DNA from: D37C17 sp964551815
Lineage (GTDB): Bacteria; Fidelibacterota; Marinisomatia; SCGC-AAA003-L08; D37C17
Direction: 5' to 3'
NCBI GenBank assembly: GCA_964551815.1
Contig: CAZKEL010000061.1
Location: 1-11,862 of the forward strand
DNA length: 11,862 nt
Part shown: piece by piece, positions 1 to 6,054 of the stretch
Layout of the letters: each line of letters opens with the position of its first letter
Position numbering within the stretch: position 1 is the first letter of the stretch
Program-made: the position numbers and the translations under genes
Notes under the pieces: model-generated
What the model was told of the DNA's origin: nothing
Seen by the model: only the letters and a program-made list of their open reading frames with translations
Database searches by the model: none

Positions 1-1
1 T

Positions 2-88
2 TCTGGAGCTACTTCTGGAGATGTACATTTTGGCAGTCTCATTTTAAATCTGATTTTTGCTGCCCTTTATTATATTAAATCACGCTAA
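2..88 (+). CDS. C-terminal fragment of a possible membrane protein (5' end outside window)
   Basis: An open frame runs from the window edge to a TAA at 86-88 and encodes 28 residues. It has a hydrophilic start (SGATSGDVHFG), one hydrophobic stretch (SLILNLIFAALYYI) and a basic tail (KSR), which is the usual look of a final transmembrane helix with a positive cytoplasmic end. It is convergent with the amidohydrolase gene, leaving 61 bp between the two stop codons, and I see no strong terminator hairpin there. The fragment is too short to assign to a family, and a chance open frame cannot be excluded. Confidence 0.4.
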   Translation, partial: SGATSGDVHFGSLILNLIFAALYYIKSR

Positions 89-149
89 AGGTTAAAGGGA
101 GCCAAGAGGGTTGCTTTTATAAATTGGACAGTTAATCATCCTGTGGAGG

Positions 150-1724
150 TTAAGCACTAATCCCATCAGCAGGCCCTAATTTATTATAGACAAACTCTCC
201 CGCAACCAAATTTCCTAATACTTCAATGGTTAATATATCTGCAGGACTACAGGTGGTAATATCCTTAGAAAGAATTGTTAAGTCCGCATCAAAACCGGGA
301 CGGATTCTTCCTCTGCGATGTTCTGCGAATTCTCCATAAGCTGCCCAGGTAGTAAACATTTTCAGTGCATTTTCCCTGCTTATTCTCTCCTGGTTCTGCC
401 AGCCCGTTTCAGGTACTCCTTGATGGTCCTGCCTGGTAACAGCAGCATAATATTCAAATAGGGGATTCCCTTCTTCAATGGGGCAATCTGACCCACCGGG
501 AATTTTACAACCAGCATCAATAAAGGACTGCCATCGGGAAATACGATGCAGCCGATTTTCTCCAATACGGTTATGCAGCCAAGGCATATCACTGGTGCAA
601 TGGGTAGGCTGCATGGAGGGGACTATTCCATTTTCAGCGAATCGAAGAATATCTTCATCACAGACCATTTGGGCATGTTCAATCCTCCAGCGGTGGTTAT
701 TCATACCTTGGGTTGCTTCAGAATAGACCTCCAGCACCATGCGGTTGCCACTGTCACCAATGGCGTGGGTGCAGAGCTGAAAGCCTGCATCCCGGCAGCG
801 TTGTGCCAATTCACAAAAATTTTCATGAGAAATTAAAATCAACCCGCAATTATTAGCGTCATCAGAATAGGGTTCTAACAACGCTGCCCCGCGGCTGCCA
901 AGAGCACCATCAATAAATGCCTTAACTGAACGAAGCGTATATTTTCCACATTGTTGATTACCTGCTTTTAAATATTGATTCAACAATTTTTTATGGCTGC
1001 TTCCCAGCATACCATAAATACGAATGGGAAGCCGGTCTTCTTCAGCCATTTTCCTGAGTACTTTTACTACCGTTGGGTCTTGCCAGGCATCGTGAATATT
1101 GGTAATTCCCCGGGGAATAATAATATCAAAAGCAAGTTTGATCCATTTTTCTACTAATACTTCATCCGGTTTGGGAATGACAAATTGAACAGGATCCATA
1201 GCATTATCAATGAGGATGCAGTGGTTAATAATATCTCCGCCATCTGGGGGGTCGCCGGCAATGTCCAACCCTGAAAGCTGTAGGGCTTTTTGGTTTACCC
1301 AGCAGGAATGTCCGTCTATGCGGGTAAGCATCACCGGTTGAGAAATGGGTAAATCATTAAGGACTCCTTTATGGGGAAATTGTGGATTCTCCCATTTATT
1401 ATGGTCCCAGCCAAAGCCAAAAATCCAATCCTCTTTGTTCATTTCCCGGCTTTTATTCAACACTTTGGCGGCTGCATCTTCAGCTGAGGAGCAGTCTCTT
1501 AACTGTAGAGTGTCTATTTGCTTACCCAGGTTTGTGAGGTGGAAATGTGCATCTGTAAATCCGGGAATCACCGTCGCTCCCTGCAAATCAATGGAATTTG
1601 CATTTTGATCTACGGCATTGACTCCGCTGATTTTACCATTGACGATGGAGACAGACTCGGCTGAAGGACAGGACTTATCCTGGGTGATGATATGTCCGTT
1701 AACTAAATTAATCATTTTAAGCAT
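150..1724 (-). CDS. YtcJ-type metal-dependent amidohydrolase
   Basis: This 524-residue protein belongs to the amidohydrolase superfamily (amidohydrolase_3/YtcJ group), cytoplasmic enzymes that hydrolyse C-N bonds in small molecules; the substrate cannot be told from sequence. The visible motifs fit an active metal site: DAHFHL with the HxH pair at residues 60/62, KAFIDGALGSR around Lys268, THAIGD with His320, RIEHAQ with His350, and GSDCPIE with Asp413. The C-terminal stretch RPGFDADLTIL (about 476-486) is the typical return to the small beta domain. Length is normal for the family. The segment after GG163-164 looks a few residues shorter than I expect (the usual 'DxxGxPTG' loop seems missing), but the frame is intact. 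Met1 and Met4 are both possible starts, and neither has a clear Shine-Dalgarno sequence. The gene is divergent from the TPR regulator gene across 106 bp, in which I find no convincing promoter boxes. Regulation by that neighbour is possible but only suggested by position. Confidence 0.9.
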   Translation of the reverse strand: MLKMINLVNGHIITQDKSCPSAESVSIVNGKISGVNAVDQNANSIDLQGATVIPGFTDAHFHLTNLGKQIDTLQLRDCSSAEDAAAKVLNKSREMNKEDWIFGFGWDHNKWENPQFPHKGVLNDLPISQPVMLTRIDGHSCWVNQKALQLSGLDIAGDPPDGGDIINHCILIDNAMDPVQFVIPKPDEVLVEKWIKLAFDIIIPRGITNIHDAWQDPTVVKVLRKMAEEDRLPIRIYGMLGSSHKKLLNQYLKAGNQQCGKYTLRSVKAFIDGALGSRGAALLEPYSDDANNCGLILISHENFCELAQRCRDAGFQLCTHAIGDSGNRMVLEVYSEATQGMNNHRWRIEHAQMVCDEDILRFAENGIVPSMQPTHCTSDMPWLHNRIGENRLHRISRWQSFIDAGCKIPGGSDCPIEEGNPLFEYYAAVTRQDHQGVPETGWQNQERISRENALKMFTTWAAYGEFAEHRRGRIRPGFDADLTILSKDITTCSPADILTIEVLGNLVAGEFVYNKLGPADGISA

Positions 1725-1830
1725 GGGAAAATTTAGGGGAATAAGCTAACAATCTTCTAATGTATCCATTCCTGTAAATATTCAATAATGGTTCAGTAAA
1801 TTTTAATGGAGATTTATTCCAAAATAATCC

Positions 1831-3297
1831 ATGAAAAAAGATAAGCACTATTTTCGGCAGAAATTAAAAGAAGCAGAGACGACAGTATATTCTGATCCTA
1901 AGGGAACCCTGATCCAATTGAATGAAATTATAGAAAACTATTCGGAATTAGAGGATGAGAATCAGGTTTTCAAGGCTTACAATTTAATATTCTGGGCACA
2001 TTATGTTGAACTTGATATTCCGGGGGCAAAGCGGGCTGTTGACACTATGTCAAAAAAATTCAAGATTTCAACTGATCCGGAAAGATTTGGTATTCATAAT
2101 CTGCAAAAAGGTTTAATCGCCTATGAGGAAGAAAAACATGCTGAGGCTATTCAATATTATTCCAATATTTTGCAGATGGTTGGAAAAATAAAAAATAAAA
2201 AGATCATCTCTGCTGCCTATTCCAATTTGGGCTCTTTATATAATGTTATCGGAAGCAATGAGAAAGCTATCGAATATTTCATAAAATCCATTTCCTTTAA
2301 AGAGGTAAAGAGCAGCCAAATGGAGATAGCCCGTGGATATTTGAATATAGGCATTTGTTATAACCGATTGAAAAATGAAAAGAAGGCGATTCAATTTCTG
2401 AAGAAAGCACTGAGAGAAATAAAGGGGGCACCAGAAGAAATTCGAATTTCGGCTTATGCGCTGAATTCATTGGGGAATATATATACTGATTTAGAGGAAT
2501 ATGAAAAAGCGGAATATAATTTTAAAAAAGGTTTAAAATATACGGAGCAGGAGTCAGACCCTAAAATCCGCGTGGAGCTATTAACCGGAATGGGGCGGTT
2601 ATATTTTTATTTAGGAAAGGTAAAACAGGGAAATGAATTTATATCTGAAGGAATTCTCCTCAGTCAAAAGTTAAAAATTAAAGATGCAGAAAGAGATTGT
2701 TATCAGTTTTTGTCAGAGTGGAATTTTAAGCAAAATAATTTTAAGGAGGCCTATGAGAATCTTAAAAAATATGCTACCCTGAAAGATGAAATTGCAAATG
2801 CCTTATATCTTGAAAAACTTGCAGAAAAAGAAAAATCTATTGAGGAGTTAACCACGCAGCTGAATGTAAAGGACTTAGAAGAAAAAAATGTAGAACTTCA
2901 ACATGAACTGGAACAAAAACAGAAAGAACTCACTACCTATCTACTGAAGGCCATAAATATTAATAACGAATTGAAAAGTCTCAAGGGGGAAAGCCATTCT
3001 TCATCAAGAAGGAATGAAAGCATTGACGCAGGCAGCACAATCAATTGGAAGGAATTTGAGATGCGCTTTAATGATGTATATAATGAATTCTTTAATAATC
3101 TTCAGGAAAAACATCCCAAATTAAGCAATACAGAAATTATCCTCGCCGCACTTTTAAAATTACGATTGCGTTCTAAGGACATTGCAAGCCTAATGAATGT
3201 TCTGCCTTCAACCATCGAGATTTACCGCTATAGACTGCGGAAGAAATGTAATTTAAATTCCCAGGATAATCTTATTGCTTTTATAAATACCATTTAA
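1831..3297 (+). CDS. TPR-repeat protein with coiled coil and C-terminal LuxR-like HTH (probable transcription regulator)
   Basis: This 488-residue protein has no signal peptide and no transmembrane segment. Residues about 87-318 form a run of tetratricopeptide-like repeats, for example AAYSNLGSLYNVIGSNEKAIEYF at 128-150 and ALNSLGNIYTDLEEYEKAEYNF at 210-231. Residues about 320-385 are rich in Glu, Lys, Leu and Gln and look like a coiled coil. A polar, Ser-rich linker (388-402) leads to a C-terminal domain at 405-488 with W405, 'HPKLSNTEIILAALLKLRL' and 'SKDIASLMNVLPSTIE-YRYRLRKK', which matches the LuxR/GerE-like helix-turn-helix seen in Bacteroidetes TPR regulators. Related proteins often carry a membrane helix between the TPRs and the coil; here it is absent, so the whole protein should be cytoplasmic. 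There is no receiver domain, so any signal probably acts through the TPR region (inference). The SD before ATG 1831 is weak: GGAG lies about 19 nt upstream. The gene is AT-rich and divergent from the amidohydrolase. Confidence 0.85.
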   Translation: MKKDKHYFRQKLKEAETTVYSDPKGTLIQLNEIIENYSELEDENQVFKAYNLIFWAHYVELDIPGAKRAVDTMSKKFKISTDPERFGIHNLQKGLIAYEEEKHAEAIQYYSNILQMVGKIKNKKIISAAYSNLGSLYNVIGSNEKAIEYFIKSISFKEVKSSQMEIARGYLNIGICYNRLKNEKKAIQFLKKALREIKGAPEEIRISAYALNSLGNIYTDLEEYEKAEYNFKKGLKYTEQESDPKIRVELLTGMGRLYFYLGKVKQGNEFISEGILLSQKLKIKDAERDCYQFLSEWNFKQNNFKEAYENLKKYATLKDEIANALYLEKLAEKEKSIEELTTQLNVKDLEEKNVELQHELEQKQKELTTYLLKAININNELKSLKGESHSSSRRNESIDAGSTINWKEFEMRFNDVYNEFFNNLQEKHPKLSNTEIILAALLKLRLRSKDIASLMNVLPSTIEIYRYRLRKKCNLNSQDNLIAFINTI

Positions 3298-3301
3298 ATA
3301 G

Positions 3302-3320
3302 TTGTATAGTATTTGTATAG
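3302..3320. repeat. Short direct repeat just after the TPR stop
   Basis: TTGTATAG occurs at 3302-3309 and again at 3313-3320, an 11-bp period, starting 5 bases after the TAA of the TPR gene. It may be chance in AT-rich DNA. Confidence 0.35.
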
Positions 3321-3358
3321 GTAAGATTGGTTTGCCGGAGGGCCTATATTTCACTATT

Positions 3359-3402
3359 GGAAAGTAAAGACAAGTGACCAAATTTACCTTGGTTTACTTT
3401 CC
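3359..3402. repeat. Nested inverted repeat between convergent genes
   Basis: GGAAAGTAAA at 3359-3368 is exactly complementary to TTTACTTTCC at 3393-3402. Inside lies a second pair, ACCAA (3377-3381) with TTGGT (3389-3393), overlapping the outer right arm by one base, so the two stems are largely nested. It lies between the TPR stop and the main terminator. It has no following T-run on the plus strand, so it is not an ordinary intrinsic terminator. It could be an RNA 3'-end stabilising structure, a protein-binding palindrome or a decayed repeat element. Confidence 0.6.
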
Positions 3403-3496
3403 GGATAATAGTTTTCAGTCAGGAATGAGGGTAGAATTACTCCACTCGATAGCCTCCTCCTTCTAATCATTGAAAAGCAAGACTGGAAACAATAAC

Positions 3497-3522
3497 CAAA
3501 CCCCTCCAAAAGGAGGGGTTTG
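3497..3522. terminator. Bidirectional intrinsic terminator
   Basis: A perfect 11-bp stem (3497-3507 with 3512-3522; core CCCCTCC/GGAGGGG) with an AAAA loop lies between the convergent TPR gene and exporter gene. It is flanked by A/T runs: AAA and TTT are part of the stem, and AATTTTCT follows on the plus strand. It can end transcripts from both sides, although the T-runs are short. Confidence 0.85.
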
Positions 3523-3554
3523 AATTTTCTAAAGGAAATTTGAAAAATACGAAT

Positions 3555-4199
3555 TTAGTCTAAGGAAGAAAAGGCAACTTTAACTCCAAATCCCACCAGA
3601 ATAATCCCCATAATTTTTTCAATAGGTCTCTGTGCTTTAATAAATTGGTTTTTGACTTTTTGGTGATTAAAAAAAATGGCTACCAATGTAAACCAAATTA
3701 AACAAATAAGTGATACTATGGTACCATATAATATTTGAATAATAATTGGAGTTCCGGGACTCACCAATTGTGCGAAAACACTAACATAAAAAACGGTAGC
3801 TTTAGGGTTTAATGCATTGGTGATAAATCCTGTTTTGAAGGAGGCAAAATCGCTCAACCTATTTTTTATTCCATATCCAGATTCTACTTTTATTCCAGTA
3901 TTATTTCTTAGGCTGGAAAAACCGAGATAAATAAGATAGGCAGCGCCGATATATTTTATAGAGGAATACAGCAGAATTGATTTTGAAATGATGAATCCTA
4001 AACCGGCTAAGGTATAAAAAACATGAATCCAGTTTGCTATTGCAATGCCAAAGGAGGTCCATATCCCGCATCGTCTTGAATAAACTAAACTGTTTCTGGT
4101 AACCACCGCAAAATCAGGCCCCGGTGAAATAACTGCCAGAAAGGTAATAGTAATTACTGTAAGGAGTTCCGAACCATAATGCGTAAACACCGCATCCAA
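3555..4199 (-). CDS. LysE/RhtB-family amino acid exporter
   Basis: This 214-residue inner-membrane protein has about six hydrophobic segments (roughly 12-34, 45-70, 73-95, 120-145, 150-178 and 193-211). Family signatures are visible: SPGPDF at 25-30 near the end of helix 1, GAAYLIYLG at 85-93, FKTGFITNALNPKAT at 121-135, and a C-terminal 'RPIEKIMGIILVGFGVKVAF' helix. The family exports amino acids or related compounds such as homoserine, threonine or lysine; the substrate here is unknown. The start is TTG at 4199-4197, chosen because a near-perfect SD sits 6 nt upstream and because the N-terminus then has the normal family length. An ATG at 4195-4193 is out of frame. Terminators lie on both sides, so the gene is probably transcribed alone. 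Its promoter must lie in or near the short stretch shared with the upstream terminator. Confidence 0.9.
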   Translation of the reverse strand: MDAVFTHYGSELLTVITITFLAVISPGPDFAVVTRNSLVYSRRCGIWTSFGIAIANWIHVFYTLAGLGFIISKSILLYSSIKYIGAAYLIYLGFSSLRNNTGIKVESGYGIKNRLSDFASFKTGFITNALNPKATVFYVSVFAQLVSPGTPIIIQILYGTIVSLICLIWFTLVAIFFNHQKVKNQFIKAQRPIEKIMGIILVGFGVKVAFSSLD

Positions 4200-4201
4200 A
4201 A

Positions 4202-4210
4202 ATCACCTCC
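4202..4210 (-). promoter_or_regulatory. Strong Shine-Dalgarno that sets a TTG start
   Basis: Read on the minus strand, GGAGGTGAT is a 9-base match to the complement of the 16S rRNA 3' end. The GGAGG core is 6 nt from the TTG at 4199. Other genes here have weaker SDs, so this one may compensate for the rare start codon. Confidence 0.8.
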
Positions 4211-4242
4211 CATTGGTTGAGTTAAAATTAGAATTGTGAAAA

Positions 4243-4272
4243 AAAAGCCCTGCCATTTCTGACAGGGCTTTT
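4243..4272 (-). terminator. Intrinsic terminator of the dockerin gene
   Basis: AAAAGCCCTG (4243-4252) pairs with CAGGGCTTTT (4263-4272) around a 10-nt loop. On the minus strand the GC-rich stem runs into eight consecutive T residues, the classic rho-independent form. It begins 22 bases after the dockerin stop. Short outer arms, AATTG 4232-4236 and CAATT 4274-4278, could extend the pairing. Confidence 0.92.
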
Positions 4273-4293
4273 CCAATTGAGTATAGTCTGAGA

Positions 4294-5895
4294 TTAATTT
4301 CCTAAAACGATATTCACCAAGAGCACAACATCAAGAACATTGAGGGTTCCGTCACCATTAATATCATTACAGCCCTCAGCATCTGCTGCTGCCAACACCA
4401 TATTTACCAGGAGTACCACATCCAGAACATTTGCTAAACCGTCTCCGTTTAAATCTCCAGCAGGTTCACAGGAACCGCCTCCACCGCCAACAGAGACAGG
4501 CAGAGTAATTTGAGGGTCAGGATAGGCTTCGATATCATCATCTGCAAACCAGAATTTGGCATCATAATCTCCATCAGGAACTTCTGCAGAGGTAAAGGAT
4601 GCACTGTAAGTTACACCCGCCTCATAGGTATGACCGCTGGGAATCATTTCCATCTCATGAAAACAGTTACCACCGTTGGGGTAGCAGATTTGTGCTGACC
4701 TGAACCAGGGCAGGTTACCGTCTCCGTCTAAATAATTTACACTCAGTGTATTTGATTCAGCATCAAAGGCTGGGTTACTGAGAGAAAGTGCAATATTACC
4801 ATCTTGTGAAGTGGTGGTACAAATCATTAAACCGGGATTTGTCTGATCTAAAATATTTGATTCCACACTGGTACCGGATAGTGAAGCTTCAACCGTTACG
4901 CCTAAAACAATAAATCCATTATAAGAGTTTGGCCAGGTTCCCCATTGGCTGTCATCTGAAATATAACTCATGAGAGTGGTAGCCTGCATATTATTGCCGC
5001 TGGTTGAGTAAGATATGTTGGTTGTGAGATAGTCAAATCCATCCAGGTCACCTGTAGCTAAATCACCGGTAAGTTTCAAAACGCCGGGTGTGAGCTGACC
5101 AAAGCCGCCATCACCATATCCAATGGCATAGGCGACTGCTTCTTCAGATTCAGGATTCACTATTCCAACGCCATACAAATACCAAGGGCCGAAAAGTCCC
5201 CCTTCATCACAGCAGGAGCCGTTCAGGGTAAGACTTAAATAAAACCTTTCCACATCTGTGTAGGGGTTACCGTCAGCATCTGTGGCAGAACTACCTTTAT
5301 AAGTTCCTCGAACTGCAGTAATATCGTAACTGGAAGAGGCATCGCCGGATGGTTCATCAACCATATGCGCATACAAATTACTGCTTGGTGGCCAATTTCC
5401 GTTTTCATTATGGGGAGTGCCAGATACAATAATAGTTCCGTATGATTCGCCCAAGGCTTCTGAATTAACCAATCCTGATAAATAGGAGTAGGCAGAGTTT
5501 CCGTCATTTGTACTTATAGTTCCACCCCAAGTGGTTTCATAGCCCAAGGTTCCGATAAGATTTGCAGGTGCAGATTGCCAGGTTGACTGCCCATCTGTGG
5601 ATACATACACCGTTGCAGATTCCGTTCCTGCCTGCAGTTCAGCAGAGACATCTGCATTCACTATAAATTCGGATCGAGGTGCCGTAGTGGCAAAATTAGA
5701 GAGAGGGAGTTCACGGGTACCTTCTGCAAGAAATGCCCGTTTTACTTTCATGGATTCGGAAAAGATCTTCTGCATCATTTCATGTAGTGCTTTCTGTCCC
5801 AATTCCGCTTTCTGCTCTGGGGTATAATTATCTGCAATTATGAGGGAAGCAGATAAGATTAATCCCATTATAGCCGTAGTTATTTGTCGTTTCAT
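4294..5895 (-). CDS. Secreted protein with C-terminal dockerin-type Ca-binding repeat pair
   Basis: This 533-residue protein starts with a signal peptide (MKRQ, then a hydrophobic core at about 5-20 and a likely cut near ADN at 21-23). A short helical, charged region (24-60) is followed by a long beta-rich, Ser/Thr/Gly/Asp-rich body with no domain I can name. The body holds an adjacent cysteine pair at 228-229 and Cys404/Cys411. Residues about 380-470 look like an Ig-like fold ending in a GGGGG linker (470-474). The end is a dockerin type I-like pair: D481-N483-D485...D492 and D511-N513-D515...D522, each followed by VVLLVN. Cys476 and Cys509 precede the two loops and could be linked. Dockerins bind cohesin domains in cellulosomes; in FCB bacteria similar tails occur on many secreted proteins of unknown anchoring, and no cohesin is visible here. 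The ATG at 5895 follows GGAGG at 5909-5905. The gene is divergent from the LRR gene across 159 bp. Confidence 0.88.
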   Translation of the reverse strand: MKRQITTAIMGLILSASLIIADNYTPEQKAELGQKALHEMMQKIFSESMKVKRAFLAEGTRELPLSNFATTAPRSEFIVNADVSAELQAGTESATVYVSTDGQSTWQSAPANLIGTLGYETTWGGTISTNDGNSAYSYLSGLVNSEALGESYGTIIVSGTPHNENGNWPPSSNLYAHMVDEPSGDASSSYDITAVRGTYKGSSATDADGNPYTDVERFYLSLTLNGSCCDEGGLFGPWYLYGVGIVNPESEEAVAYAIGYGDGGFGQLTPGVLKLTGDLATGDLDGFDYLTTNISYSTSGNNMQATTLMSYISDDSQWGTWPNSYNGFIVLGVTVEASLSGTSVESNILDQTNPGLMICTTTSQDGNIALSLSNPAFDAESNTLSVNYLDGDGNLPWFRSAQICYPNGGNCFHEMEMIPSGHTYEAGVTYSASFTSAEVPDGDYDAKFWFADDDIEAYPDPQITLPVSVGGGGGSCEPAGDLNGDGLANVLDVVLLVNMVLAAADAEGCNDINGDGTLNVLDVVLLVNIVLGN

Positions 5896-5967
5896 TTAGA
5901 TTTTCCTCCAATATTGAGAAAAGAAGTTAAAAAACATATCCAATATAATCCTCGGAGTAAATCACAT

Positions 5968-5986
5968 TTGTAATATTTTGTTACAA
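5968..5986. promoter_or_regulatory. Palindrome in the divergent promoter region, possible operator
   Basis: TTGTAA (5968-5973) and TTACAA (5981-5986) form a perfect inverted repeat with a 7-bp spacer, near the middle of the 159-bp region between the divergent dockerin and LRR starts. The spacing fits a dimeric regulator site. I cannot place confident -35/-10 boxes for either gene, so the role is inferred from position and symmetry only; in AT-rich DNA a match of this size can arise by chance. Confidence 0.4.
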
Positions 5987-6054
5987 TTACTTTTTACCCT
6001 GCTTTCTAATTTTTCCAATCTCTTTGTTAATCCATGTAAATTACAGGATATTTT

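Noticed and set aside
4305..4460. DNA-level duplication at the end of the dockerin gene as a mobile repeat
   Set aside because: The two similar stretches simply encode the paired Ca-binding halves of the dockerin domain.
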